In this document: piece by piece, positions 40,374-49,333 of the stretch | How the letters are laid out: every line of letters begins with the position of its first letter | Position numbering within the stretch: the stretch's first letter is position 1 | Assembly: GCA_903927615.1 (NCBI GenBank) | Contig: CAIYNU010000022.1 | Location: 62,001 to 126,000 of the forward strand | Source of the DNA: an uncultured Rhodospirillales bacterium | Lineage (GTDB): Bacteria > Pseudomonadota > Alphaproteobacteria > Azospirillales > Azospirillaceae | Reading direction: 5' to 3' | Length of the DNA: 64,000 nucleotides | Program-made: the position numbers and the translations under genes | The notes under the pieces: model-generated | Databases searched by the model: none | Told to the model about the DNA's origin: nothing | Seen by the model: only the letters and a program-made list of their open reading frames with translations

Positions 40374-42359
40374 TTAAACGTCAATGTCCTGGACAAATTT
40401 AGCATTATCCTGAATGAATCGGAACCGCAACTCTGGTTTGCGCCCCATCAGCTTTTCAACCAGAGTCCGGGTCGCCTCGGCATCTTCACCCGCCTCAGGG
40501 TCGCGGGGATCGGGCACCACCACCCGCAACATCTGGCGCTTGGCCGGGTCCATGGTGGTGTCCTTGAGCTGGGCAGGTTGCATCTCACCCAACCCTTTGA
40601 AACGGCTGATCTCGACTTTGCCCTTGCCGGCAAACATCTTGCGCATCAACTCGTCCTTGTGGGCATCGTCCCGGGCATACACGCTCTTGCCGCCGGCCGA
40701 AAGGCGGTAGAGCGGCGGCATGGCCAGGAACAGGTGGCCATGCTGGATCAGGGCCGGCATTTCCCGATAGAAAAAGGTCATGAGCAACGAGGCGATATGG
40801 GCGCCGTCGACATCGGCGTCGGTCATGATCACCACCTTTTCGTAGCGCAGCCGATCGCTGGAGAAGTCGCGGCCGGTCCCGCAGCCCAGCGCCTGGATCA
40901 GGTCGTTGATTTCCTGGTTGTTCCGCAGTTTGTCCAGGCTGGCCGAGGCGACATTGAGAATCTTGCCCCGGAGCGGCAAAATGGCTTGGGTTTCGCGGTT
41001 ACGCGCCTGCTTGGCCGATCCGCCCGCCGAGTCGCCCTCCACCAGGAACAATTCGGTGCCGTCGCTGGCGGTGCGGGCGCAATCGGCCAGCTTGCCGGGC
41101 AGACGCAGCTTGCGGGTGGCGGTCTTGCGCGCCTGGTCCTTGGACTGGCGTCGACGGGCACGCTCTTCCGCCTTTTCGATCAGCCGATCCAGCAGAGCGG
41201 TGCTGGCGGTACGGTCCCCCGACAACCAGTGATCGCAGCGGTCCTTGACCGCCTGTTCGACCAGCCGGGTCGCCTCGGGCGAGGCCAGCTTTTCCTTGGT
41301 CTGGCCCTGGAACTGAGGCTCGCGGATGAACACCGACAACAACACCGCGGCTTCCCCGACCACATCGTCCGCAGTGATCTGGCCGGCGCGGCGGTTGCCG
41401 ATCCGCTCGCCATGATCCTTAAGCGCGCGGGTTAGCGCCGAGCGCAACCCCTGCTCGTGACTCCCCCCCTGGGGCGTGGGGATCGTGTTGCAATACGAGT
41501 GCGTGAAGCCGTCGTCGTCCTGGGGCCACGCCACCGCCCACTCGACCCGCCCCGCTTCGGCCGCGAATTGTGCTTCTCCGGCGAATGCGGCGGGCGTGAC
41601 GGTGGCTCGGGTCGCAAGGGTGGCGGTGAGGTAGTCCAACAAGCCGCCCGGAAAGTGCAGGCTGGCGGTCGCCGGCACGTCATCGCCCTCCAACAATCCC
41701 GGGTCGCAACGCCAGCGGATTTCCACGCCACGGAACAGATAGGCTTTGGAGCGCGCCAGCCGGTACAGCCGGGACGGCAAGAACCGGGCCTCGGCGCCGA
41801 AAATCTCGGGATCGGGATGGAAGCGGATGGTGGTGCCCCGGCGGTTGGGCGCGCCGCCCCGGTGCGTAAGCGGCCCCAGCGGCCGGCCCCGGCTGTAATC
41901 CTGGCCCCAAAGCTGCCGGTCGCGCGCCACTTCGACCGACAGCGCGTCCGACAGCGCGTTGACCACGGACAGGCCCACCCCGTGCAGACCGCCCGAGGTC
42001 GCGTAAACCTTGCCGCCAAACTTGCCGCCCGAATGCAGGGTGGTCAGAATCACTTCGAGGGCCGAAGTTCCGGGATATTTGGGGTGTTCGTCCACCGGGA
42101 TGCCGCGGCCATTGTCGCGAACGGTCACGATACCGTCGGCCCCCAATTCCAGGTCGATCCGGTTGGCATGTCCGGCCACCGCTTCGTCCATGGCGTTATC
42201 GAGGACTTCGGCCACCAGATGGTGAAGGGCGCGCTCGTCGGTGCCGCCGATATACATGCCAGGGCGTCGACGCACAGGCTCCAGCCCTTCCAACACCTCG
42301 ATGTCGTGGGCCGAATAGCGTTCCGGATGGGGCGGCGGGTCATTAAACAGGTCGGTCAT
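40374..42359 (-). CDS. parE: DNA topoisomerase IV subunit B
   Basis: The protein has 661 residues from ATG 42359. It is the ATPase subunit of the chromosome decatenase. GHKL motifs: EVLDNAMDEA, DNGRGIPVDEHPK and GGLHGVGLSVVNALS. The TOPRIM region has EGDSAGGSAKQARNRETQAI and TDADVDGAHI with metal-binding aspartates. The size and PVDEHPK variant mark ParE rather than GyrB. Its partner parC is 10 kb away on the other strand. Confidence 0.95.
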   Translation of the reverse strand: MTDLFNDPPPHPERYSAHDIEVLEGLEPVRRRPGMYIGGTDERALHHLVAEVLDNAMDEAVAGHANRIDLELGADGIVTVRDNGRGIPVDEHPKYPGTSALEVILTTLHSGGKFGGKVYATSGGLHGVGLSVVNALSDALSVEVARDRQLWGQDYSRGRPLGPLTHRGGAPNRRGTTIRFHPDPEIFGAEARFLPSRLYRLARSKAYLFRGVEIRWRCDPGLLEGDDVPATASLHFPGGLLDYLTATLATRATVTPAAFAGEAQFAAEAGRVEWAVAWPQDDDGFTHSYCNTIPTPQGGSHEQGLRSALTRALKDHGERIGNRRAGQITADDVVGEAAVLLSVFIREPQFQGQTKEKLASPEATRLVEQAVKDRCDHWLSGDRTASTALLDRLIEKAEERARRRQSKDQARKTATRKLRLPGKLADCARTASDGTELFLVEGDSAGGSAKQARNRETQAILPLRGKILNVASASLDKLRNNQEINDLIQALGCGTGRDFSSDRLRYEKVVIMTDADVDGAHIASLLMTFFYREMPALIQHGHLFLAMPPLYRLSAGGKSVYARDDAHKDELMRKMFAGKGKVEISRFKGLGEMQPAQLKDTTMDPAKRQMLRVVVPDPRDPEAGEDAEATRTLVEKLMGRKPELRFRFIQDNAKFVQDIDV

Positions 42360-42645
42360 GGCCGGCATTATGGCAACGGGACGCGGGCATGGCAAGCCAT
42401 GGTATCAAGGGCGCCGGTGACCCCCCATCTCTGGCTTGAAGGCCTGGTCACTGCGGACCGATGGTGGCGGACCCGCGGCAAAGTCATGGCTGGGCACGCC
42501 GTGTCCGCCCCATGTGTCAGATAATGCGACCGCACGTCACGTCGCAGGGGCCAACGCAGACCCAAAATCTGAAAAAAGCTCATGAGCCGGTCCTGTCGGG
42601 TGGTTTTGACAGCCCGGCCAGGAGAGCCGACGTGGGAGGACCCTG

Positions 42646-42933
42646 ATGATAACCTTGCGGGACTGTGTCGACCTCTCTGGCATCGAGCCCGATGAAATCG
42701 AGGCCGTGGCGGAACACGAAAAACTTCCCTTCATCGTCGCCATGGAGAAGGGCTCGTGGATGCTGGAGCAGAGTTGGGGGCCGTCAGCGATTCGCCAGAT
42801 CATCCAGGATGATGTGGCCGTGGCGGAGGCGCATGGGGCTTGGCGCCACGTCCGTGAACTGAGGATGACCTATCAGGTCGCCGACCATCGACTGCCGGAG
42901 GGTCTTGATCGACGCCGGGATCACCGTCATTAA
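42646..42933 (+). CDS. Small acidic conserved-looking protein
   Basis: A 95-residue protein behind a strong GGGAGG. The N-terminal half is acidic (GIEPDEIEAVAEHEKLPFIV), followed by MEKGSWMLEQSWGP and a helix with DDVAVAEAHGAWRHV; the tail is basic (DRRRDHRH). No signal peptide or known motif. Function unknown. Confidence 0.6.
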   Translation: MITLRDCVDLSGIEPDEIEAVAEHEKLPFIVAMEKGSWMLEQSWGPSAIRQIIQDDVAVAEAHGAWRHVRELRMTYQVADHRLPEGLDRRRDHRH

Positions 42934-42998
42934 GGCGGCGCCCGGACCGCCGCCCCCAACCCCCGGCCCGTTGCAAACCCCGATCCGAAAACGCCCAT

Positions 42999-43020
42999 GT
43001 CCCGGCCTGCACGCCGGGAC
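42999..43020 (+). repeat. 8-bp hairpin before the G-rich tract
   Basis: GTCCCGGC / GCCGGGAC with a CTGCAC loop. It ends where the G-rich tract begins and could act as a terminator-like structure for the small gene upstream, though no T-run follows. Confidence 0.4.
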
Positions 43021-43022
43021 GT

Positions 43023-43065
43023 GGGGCGTGGGAGTTGGGGGGCGTGGGAGTTGGGGGGGGGTGGG
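43023..43065 (+). repeat. G-rich imperfect tandem repeat with G-quadruplex potential
   Basis: Two imperfect copies of a GGGGCGTGGGAGTT unit and a final nine-G run with TGGG give at least six runs of three or more G on the plus strand, separated by short loops. It lies about 160 bases upstream of the L,D-transpeptidase start, in the leader or promoter region. Confidence 0.7.
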
Positions 43066-43223
43066 AGACGGTGTGACGACCTTCCCGATTTTCAGGGGAC
43101 ACGGTCGGCGAAAAAGACCGGCCCAAACCGGCCTTCCGGGTTCGCCCCGCGACCATTGCCCGCTATAACGAGGCCGCACCGCGTCCGGTCAGGCGCACAC
43201 CACGGTGAAGGGGCGAGGAATTG

Positions 43224-44171
43224 ATGATGGATAACGACGGGACTCGATCCGGCGCGGCGCGGCGCTGGAAAGGGTGGATGGCGGCGATGATGGGCGGGTT
43301 CGCGGTGGCGGCCGGAGGCCTGCCGGTTGCCGATGCCCGCGCCGACAGTGCGATTGTCGGCACGGTCAGCACCTACGTCATCGAACACGATGACACCCTG
43401 CTGGACGTCGCCCGGAGATTCGATATCGGTTTTGTCGCCTTGGTGGCCGCAAACCCCGGCGTGGATCCCTGGCTGCCCGGAGAGGGCCTGACAGTCCTGC
43501 TTCCCACCGCGCATATCCTGCCCGATGCCCCGCACCGGGGTCTGGTCATCAACCTGACCGAGATGCGGCTTTATTATTACCGCCAGCCCGGAGCCGAACC
43601 CGAAACCCATCCGGTCGGAATCGGCAGCGAGGGCAAGGATACGCCGTTGGGCAGCACCACCATCGTGCGCAAGCAGGCCAATCCGACTTGGTATGTGCCG
43701 GCTTCGATCCGGGCCGAAAAGCCCGAATTGCCGGCGGTGATGCCGCCCGGACCGGACAATCCCATGGGGCTTTATGCGCTCTACCTCGGTTTTACCGGCG
43801 GCAGCTTCCGCATTCACGGCACCAACCAGCCGTTTGCGGTCGGTCGCCGCGTCACCCATGGCTGCATGAGGCTTTATCCCGAGGATATCGAGGACCTGTT
43901 CCGAAAAGTGGACCCGGGAACCCCCGTGACTTTCGTCGATCAACCGGTCAAAGTCGCCTGGCAGGACGGCGAGTTGTATATGGAGGTTCATCCCTCCAAG
44001 GCTCAAGCCGATCAACTGGAAGAAGAACACCAGATGATGGACGAACCGGCGGTCGGGGCCGTTGATTTGGCGATCAAGGCCGCGGGCGAAGCCCGGGATC
44101 GCCTGGATCTTCCGACCATCGAGCGGATCAGTCTGGAACGACGGGGATACCCGATCCGCATCACCCAGTGA
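43224..44171 (+). CDS. LysM-containing L,D-transpeptidase
   Basis: The protein has 315 residues from ATG 43224, with GAGGAA just upstream. A signal peptide (about 15-42) exports it to the periplasm. A LysM-type domain (about 50-95) should bind peptidoglycan, followed by the YkuD catalytic domain (about 110-240) with HGTNQPFAVGRRVTHGCMRL, carrying the catalytic Cys and His. It forms 3-3 cross-links or attaches proteins to meso-diaminopimelate. An acidic, helical C-terminal tail (245-315) is extra. It converges on an Lpp-like lipoprotein gene 30 bases away. Confidence 0.92.
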   Translation: MMDNDGTRSGAARRWKGWMAAMMGGFAVAAGGLPVADARADSAIVGTVSTYVIEHDDTLLDVARRFDIGFVALVAANPGVDPWLPGEGLTVLLPTAHILPDAPHRGLVINLTEMRLYYYRQPGAEPETHPVGIGSEGKDTPLGSTTIVRKQANPTWYVPASIRAEKPELPAVMPPGPDNPMGLYALYLGFTGGSFRIHGTNQPFAVGRRVTHGCMRLYPEDIEDLFRKVDPGTPVTFVDQPVKVAWQDGELYMEVHPSKAQADQLEEEHQMMDEPAVGAVDLAIKAAGEARDRLDLPTIERISLERRGYPIRITQ

Positions 44172-44201
44172 TGGGAAGGGGCATCCCCGGCCGGTACCGT
44201 C

Positions 44202-44432
44202 TTATTTATGCATGGAATGGTTGAACATCCGCTCGACCTTCTCGGCCGCAGCCTGAGCCGCCTGAGCAGCCGCTGCCGCCTGGGCCGCTGCCGCTTGGGC
44301 CGACTGGGCCGCCTGCAACGCCGCTGCCGCCTGCTGGCGGGCCTGCTCGTCAGTGGTGTTGCAGGCGCTGGCGCCCAAGGTCACCAGGGCGAGAACGGCG
44401 ACGGTGGCGAAAGACTTTGCAAACTTCGTCAT
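44202..44432 (-). CDS. Alanine-zipper outer-membrane lipoprotein (Lpp-like), C-terminal Lys
   Basis: A 76-residue protein with GGAGG before the ATG. The signal peptide ends in lipobox GASAC (cysteine near 24). Residues 30-64 form an alanine heptad coiled coil (A-x-x-A-x-x-A pattern), typical of Lpp/OprI-like zipper lipoproteins that trimerise. The last residue is lysine (NHSMHK), the residue by which Braun lipoprotein is joined to peptidoglycan in E. coli. Its gene converges with an L,D-transpeptidase, the enzyme class that makes this bond. Confidence 0.75.
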   Translation of the reverse strand: MTKFAKSFATVAVLALVTLGASACNTTDEQARQQAAAALQAAQSAQAAAAQAAAAAQAAQAAAEKVERMFNHSMHK

Positions 44433-45101
44433 CTTAGTGATGCCTCCAAATAGCAACGGACACTGCTGGTCACGGTGCGACTCTGTTCCGTTGCGGGTCA
44501 AACAACCGGTTTGTTGAAACAACCGATAATCACACAACACCAAGTCCGGAAAGCTGCCGACAAGCCCAAGGGCTGAACCTGTGTCACCAGCCCCCACACC
44601 TGACTTCCCGGCTCGCGCGTTCAATAAATGAAACCGCAAGGGACCGGGAAGCCCGTTGTGCGTTGCGGGGAGTATACAAGCCCGAAGGTCGAGTGGCGAG
44701 ACCCCATTCGTCAAAGAACCGCCGAATGGGCAATGAAGAGCGACCTGTGTTCTGGCGGTCGCGGGTGATCTCGCGGGGCTTCGTTGAAACCCGGATTAAC
44801 AGCGGGTTATCAACAGCGTGAGTCATCGGACACCATCGCTCGGGCGGCGTCGGCCCCGACGGCGGCGCGGGTCCCGGGCGCCGGCACTGACAACGGCCAC
44901 CATACCGTTAACCCGCCAAAGCAGAGACTCCCGGTGTTCAATTTCGCCCCATGATGGCAAAACATGGCCAATCCGGGGTGCCTGTCGCCTCGAGTCCTCT
45001 GCCCCGCCCGAAACGGCATCAGGCATGCGTCGCCGGAACTGGTGATTATGATAAGCATGCTTATAATAGGCGTCGCTTGTTATTGAGAGGCTGATTTCCC
45101 G
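44433..45101. other. 669-base intergenic region between the Lpp-like and marR genes
   Basis: No convincing gene. It holds the lipoprotein promoter region, direct AAACAACCG repeats near 44505 and 44519 around an AACCGGTT core, an 8-bp inverted repeat CTTCCCGG/CCGGGAAG (44604-44611, 44644-44651), a single DnaA-box-like TTATCAACA (44808-44816), and the marR operator at its end. An 80-codon minus frame (44584-44826) is basic and unsupported. Confidence 0.5.
45039..45068 (+). promoter_or_regulatory. marR operator overlapping a TATAAT -10 element
   Basis: A perfect palindrome ATAAGCATGCTTAT lies at 45051-45064, extendable to 22 bases (45047-45068) with one mismatched pair. The perfect -10 TATAAT (45062-45067) overlaps its right arm; a weak -35 (CTGGTG, 45039-45044) lies 17 bases upstream. 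This is the expected layout for autorepression by the MarR protein encoded next. Confidence 0.65.
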
Positions 45102-45590
45102 ATGTCCCCTGCCCCCGCCCCTCCCGAGGACCTGGATCGCACCCTCGGGTTCGTTCTCCACGACGTGGCCCGTTTGTTGCGCAAACGCTTCGACCAGCGG
45201 GCCCGTGGTTTGGGCCTGACCCGTTCGCAATGGTCCGTACTGGCCCATCTGGCCCGGCACGAGGGGATCAACCAGACCGCGCTGGCGGAGATTCTCGAGG
45301 TGGAGCCGATTACCCTGGCCCGGATGGTGGATCGGCTGGAAACCGCGGGGTGGATCCAGCGCCGCAACGACCCCCGGGACCGGCGGGCGCGGCTGCTGTT
45401 CCTGACCGAAAAGGCCCATCCGATGCTGGCTGAAATGTGGGTCCTGGGCCGCCAGAACCGGGAAGAAGCCATGGCGGGACTCAGCCAGGACTGTCGCAAC
45501 CGCCTGATCGAAACCCTGCTGTTGATCAAGGCCAACCTGTCGGATCGCGGTACCGATACCGGCAACACTGGTTCGGAGGACCGGCCATGA
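45102..45590 (+). CDS. MarR-family transcriptional regulator
   Basis: A 162-residue winged-helix regulator. The recognition region is INQTALAEILEVEPITLARMVDRLE, here read as NQTALAEILEVEPI followed by TLARMVDRLETAGW, and the wing contains DPRDRRARLLFLT with the conserved basic tip. Flanking helices provide the dimer interface. It probably represses its own promoter through the palindrome just upstream and responds to lipophilic or phenolic drugs. Its stop overlaps the emrA start (ATGA), making a marR-emrA-emrB operon. Confidence 0.92.
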   Translation: MSPAPAPPEDLDRTLGFVLHDVARLLRKRFDQRARGLGLTRSQWSVLAHLARHEGINQTALAEILEVEPITLARMVDRLETAGWIQRRNDPRDRRARLLFLTEKAHPMLAEMWVLGRQNREEAMAGLSQDCRNRLIETLLLIKANLSDRGTDTGNTGSEDRP

Positions 45591-46660
45591 GCGTGAAACG
45601 GACTGGCCAGTGGCGGCGCTGGGTGTTGCTGGTTCTGGGACCGCTGGCGGTCGCCGGCGCCGCGGGCGCGTTCTGGTTGATCGGTGGCCGGTATATCTCT
45701 ACCGACGACGCCTATGTCGAAGCCGACAAGATCACCATCAGCAGCGACGTGCCGGGCATCGTCGCGGCGGTGCTGGTCCGCGAGAACGAACGGGTGGCCG
45801 CCGGTCAACCGCTGTTCCGGCTCGACGATGAGCCGTTCCGGATTGCCCTGGCCGGGGCCGAGGCCCGTTTGGGCGTGGTCGCCAATGATCTGGCGGTGCT
45901 CCGGGCCAATGAGGACATGACCCTGGAGCAACTGAAGGCGGCAGAGGACGATTTGCGATTCTATGATCGTGAGTACCGCCGGCAAGCGGATTTGGTCCAG
46001 CGCAAGGTGGTCGCGGAATCCCAATTCGATGTGGCGGGGCACAATCTTGATTCGGCCCGGCAGAAGCTCGCGGTTCTGAAACAGCAGGTGGTGGCGGTGC
46101 GGGCGCAACTGGGCGGCGATCCGGACCGGCCGGTGGAACAGCACGCCCAGTATCGCCAGGCCCGCGCCGACCTGGACAAGGCCCGACGCGATCTGGCCCA
46201 TACCCAGGTTTCGGCGCCGGTGGACGGCATCGTCACCCATGTGGACAGCCTGCAACCCGGGCAATATCTGCTGGCGGCGGCCCCGGCCTTGAGTCTGGTG
46301 GCCACCGGACGGGTCTGGATCGAAGCCAATCCCAAGGAAACCGACCTGACTTATGTGGTTCCCGGTCAGCCGGCCGAAATCCAGATCGACAGCTATCCTG
46401 GCCGCCACTGGCACGCGGTGGTGGCCAGCGTCAGCCCGGCCACCGGTTCCGAGTTTGCCCTGCTGCCCGCCCAGAACGTCAGCGGCAACTGGATTAAGGT
46501 GGTCCAGCGTATCCCGGTCCGTCTGCGGCTGGAGGCCGCCACCGACGGCCCGCCGTTGCGGGCAGGGATGAGCGCCACGGTGATCATCGATACCGGCCGG
46601 CAGCGGTCGCTGGCCGGCCTGTTTCAAGCGACCTTTGTCCGGGCCGGAGACACCGAGTGA
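45587..46660 (+). CDS. emrA: EmrA-like periplasmic adaptor of a drug efflux pump
   Basis: The protein has 357 residues starting at the ATG inside the marR stop overlap. A single N-terminal membrane helix (about 14-34) is followed by the lipoyl half VSAPVDGIVTHVDSLQPGQ, an alpha-helical hairpin (about 100-205) and a beta barrel with GQPAEIQIDSYPG. This is the HlyD/membrane-fusion layout of EmrA. It joins the inner-membrane pump EmrB to an outer-membrane channel; no TolC gene is nearby. It overlaps emrB by four bases. Confidence 0.9.
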   Translation: MSVKRTGQWRRWVLLVLGPLAVAGAAGAFWLIGGRYISTDDAYVEADKITISSDVPGIVAAVLVRENERVAAGQPLFRLDDEPFRIALAGAEARLGVVANDLAVLRANEDMTLEQLKAAEDDLRFYDREYRRQADLVQRKVVAESQFDVAGHNLDSARQKLAVLKQQVVAVRAQLGGDPDRPVEQHAQYRQARADLDKARRDLAHTQVSAPVDGIVTHVDSLQPGQYLLAAAPALSLVATGRVWIEANPKETDLTYVVPGQPAEIQIDSYPGRHWHAVVASVSPATGSEFALLPAQNVSGNWIKVVQRIPVRLRLEAATDGPPLRAGMSATVIIDTGRQRSLAGLFQATFVRAGDTE

Positions 46661-48222
46661 GCGACACAACACGCGCCATGGAGTCCCAGGCCGGTGAGAC
46701 CGACACCAAAGGCGGTCACGCGTTTCAACGGGCAGCCCTGACCGTCTGCGTGATGCTGGCCACCATCATGCAGGCGCTGGATACCACCATCGCCAATGTG
46801 GCGTTGCCGTATATGCAGGGCAGCCTGTCCGCCACCCTCGATCAGATCAACTGGGTGTTGACCTCGTACATGATCGCGGCGGCCATCACCACACCGCCCA
46901 CCGGCTGGCTGACCAACCGCTTTGGCCGCAAGCGGCTGTTCATGATCTCGGTGGCCGGTTTTACCGTGGTTTCGGTCCTGTGCGGTCTGGCCCAGAACAT
47001 CGAGCAGATGGTGGTGTTCCGGCTACTGCAAGGAGTGTTCGGAGCGCCGCTGGTGCCGTTGTCCCAAGTGGTGCTGTTGGACGCCTACCCGCGCGAGCGC
47101 CACGGCTCGGCCATGGCCATTTGGGGCATCGGCGTGATGGTGGGACCCATTCTAGGACCATTGCTGGGCGGTTACCTGACCGAATACTATGATTGGCGTT
47201 GGGTGTTCTATGTCAATTTGCCGGTCGGGCTGCTGGCCCTGCTGGGACTCGGCACCTTTCTGGCCGAGACCCACCGTGACCAGGCGTTGCGCTTTGACTG
47301 GTTCGGCTTCACCATGCTGAGTATCGCGATCGGCGCGTTGCAGATGATGCTGGATCGTGGCGAGCAGCTCGACTGGTTCAACTCTAACGAGATCATCATT
47401 GAAGGGGTGCTGTCCGGCCTTGCCGCCTATATGTTTGCCGTCCATACCGCCACTGCCGAGCACCCATTCATCGATCCCCGGTTGTTTCTCGACCGTAACC
47501 TGAGTGCCGGATTGGTGCTGATCACCTCAGTCGGGGTGATTCTGTTTGCGACCCTGGCATTACTGACGCCCTTCCTCGAAAATGTCCTCAACTATCCGGT
47601 GATGACGACCGGCACCGTGCTGGCGCCGCGCGGCATCGGCACCATGTTCGCCATGATCGTGGTGGGCCGAATCATCAACCGAACCGATTCCCGCCTGATC
47701 ATCTTCGTCGGGCTGTGCCTGAATGCCCTGTCGCTCTACCAGATGACCGGCTTCAGCAGCGATGTTTCCGAGAATACCCTGATCGTGACCGGGATTCTCC
47801 AGGGGTTGGGCCTGGGCTTCGTGTTTGTGCCGTTATCGGCCATCACCTTCGCCACACTGGCGCCCATATTCCGGCCCCAGGCGACCGGATTGTTCAGTCT
47901 GATGCGCAACATCGGCAGCAGTATCGGCATTTCTTATGTGATCTTCCTGTTATCCCACAACACCCGACTGCTCCACGCGCAGATTGGCGAGACCGTCACC
48001 CCCTTCGGTCTGTTGTTTCGCCTGCCGGCACCACCGGAATTATCCGAGATGTGGAATCCCAGTCTGACGGCGGGGCGGGCGGCACTTGATGCCGAAATCA
48101 CCCGACAGGCCGCCGTCATCGCCTATCTTGACGACTTCAAACTGCTGATGATCATCGCCTTGCTCAGCATGCCGCTGGTGCTGATGTTGCAGCGGCCACA
48201 CCCGGCCCCGGCAAAGGCCTGA
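46657..48222 (+). CDS. emrB: EmrB/QacA-type 14-helix drug:proton antiporter
   Basis: The protein has 521 residues from a GTG start overlapping the emrA stop. About 14 membrane helices place it in the DHA2 family of MFS. The early block VMLATIMQALDTTIANVALP and the NRFGRKRLF loop are MFS motifs, and GPILGPLLGGYLTEYYDWRW contains motif C of antiporters. It should export hydrophobic drugs or uncouplers across both membranes with EmrA. Confidence 0.92.
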   Translation: MSDTTRAMESQAGETDTKGGHAFQRAALTVCVMLATIMQALDTTIANVALPYMQGSLSATLDQINWVLTSYMIAAAITTPPTGWLTNRFGRKRLFMISVAGFTVVSVLCGLAQNIEQMVVFRLLQGVFGAPLVPLSQVVLLDAYPRERHGSAMAIWGIGVMVGPILGPLLGGYLTEYYDWRWVFYVNLPVGLLALLGLGTFLAETHRDQALRFDWFGFTMLSIAIGALQMMLDRGEQLDWFNSNEIIIEGVLSGLAAYMFAVHTATAEHPFIDPRLFLDRNLSAGLVLITSVGVILFATLALLTPFLENVLNYPVMTTGTVLAPRGIGTMFAMIVVGRIINRTDSRLIIFVGLCLNALSLYQMTGFSSDVSENTLIVTGILQGLGLGFVFVPLSAITFATLAPIFRPQATGLFSLMRNIGSSIGISYVIFLLSHNTRLLHAQIGETVTPFGLLFRLPAPPELSEMWNPSLTAGRAALDAEITRQAAVIAYLDDFKLLMIIALLSMPLVLMLQRPHPAPAKA

Positions 48223-48379
48223 TTTTGTCCACCGAACGGTTTGCAGCGGGGGCGGCGGCGGTGTATCTTCGGACGGCATTGTATTTGCGCCATGCCTCGG
48301 GATACCGGTGATCGCAATCGGACCCGATTCGGTCCGGGGGCATGCCGAGGCCACCGACATGAGCTGGAAGATCACTTGA
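48223..48379. other. Short intergenic region after emrB
   Basis: The 157 bases after the efflux operon hold no gene and no clear terminator or promoter. Confidence 0.4.
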
Positions 48380-49327
48380 ATGACCAATCCCCAGGCCGAT
48401 CAATTGAAGCCGCTGTTGCAACGGTTACTGACCATGGCGGAAAGCCATGACGAGCGTCTGGCCCGCCTCGAGGCGGCGCATTCCCGGCTGGGGACTCAGA
48501 TTGCCCGGGTTGGGGACCAACTGAGCCGACAGGCTGATCAGTTGAGTCGGCTGGAGGATGCGCCGGTCCCCGCCCCGGCTGCGGCACCCGCACCGGCGCC
48601 GCTGGCGACCCGGACGTCGGGAGCGGCCGAGAGTGGCGTCAACAATCGCTTTGGCGAGCAGTTCGGGCGTTTGAACGAACAGATCACCCGGGTCCGCGAG
48701 CAATTCGGGCGAATGACCGAGCAGTTGAGCCGGATCGAACGGGCGCAAACCGAGTTGCGCGACGATGCCACCCAACATGGCAGCGAGCAACAGCGGTTGC
48801 TGGAGCGGTTGGAAGTCACGCTGATCCGGCGCCAGGACGAGCTTGCGGCCGAATTGCCGGAGCGGATTCAGGACCGGATGGAACAGGTGCTGGGTTTTGT
48901 GATCGAGGGCGGCGAAGAAGAACCGGTCCCGCAACCGGCGACCGAACCACCGGCGACCCATGCGGCGCCTCCAGCCCCAGCTCCAGCTCCAGCCCCGACC
49001 CCAGTTCCAGCGCCGACGCATCTGGTCACGGTTCAGGAAGAGGTTCGGCAACTGGGCAACCGCATCGTTGAATTGATGGCGCATATCGGCAAGCTCGGGG
49101 AGGTCCAACCGGCTCCGGCGGCGGTTGCGGCTCCGGCTCCGGTGCCCCCCCCGGCTCCGGTTGCGGCCGTCGCGCCGACTCCCCAGGCTCCCACCCCGAC
49201 GACTCCCCCGACCCCGACCCTCCCCATACCGGCGCCGGTGGCAACGGCAACGCCGGGGACCAAGCCGGTTGTGGCTCGACCGGTGGTGGTCCGGGTGGTG
49301 CCGGGAAACCGACAGGCGTCACGCTAG
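48380..49327 (+). CDS. Coiled-coil protein with long Pro/Ala-rich segments
   Basis: A 315-residue protein with no signal peptide. Heptad-rich helices (about 8-60 and 85-165) contain repeated GEQFGRLNEQ / REQFGRMTEQ units, suggesting an internal duplication. Two low-complexity Pro/Ala/Thr-rich stretches (about 195-215 and 240-300) flank a short helix (VQEEVRQLGNRIVELMAHIG). The C-terminus is basic (VVVRVVPGNRQASR). It may be a cytoplasmic scaffold or a membrane-associated adaptor. No family recognised. It lies six bases before the MFS gene. Confidence 0.65.
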   Translation: MTNPQADQLKPLLQRLLTMAESHDERLARLEAAHSRLGTQIARVGDQLSRQADQLSRLEDAPVPAPAAAPAPAPLATRTSGAAESGVNNRFGEQFGRLNEQITRVREQFGRMTEQLSRIERAQTELRDDATQHGSEQQRLLERLEVTLIRRQDELAAELPERIQDRMEQVLGFVIEGGEEEPVPQPATEPPATHAAPPAPAPAPAPTPVPAPTHLVTVQEEVRQLGNRIVELMAHIGKLGEVQPAPAAVAAPAPVPPPAPVAAVAPTPQAPTPTTPPTPTLPIPAPVATATPGTKPVVARPVVVRVVPGNRQASR

Positions 49328-49333
49328 CCGATA

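Noticed and set aside
44808-44816. DnaA-box-like TTATCAACA
   Set aside because: It is a single imperfect site with no AT-rich unwinding region, dnaA or cluster of boxes, so not an origin.
44584-44826. 80-codon minus-strand frame between the Lpp-like and marR genes
   Set aside because: It is Arg/Ser-rich without ribosome-binding site or motif.
45080-46672. 530-codon minus-strand open frame
   Set aside because: It is antisense to marR and emrA, both clearly real.
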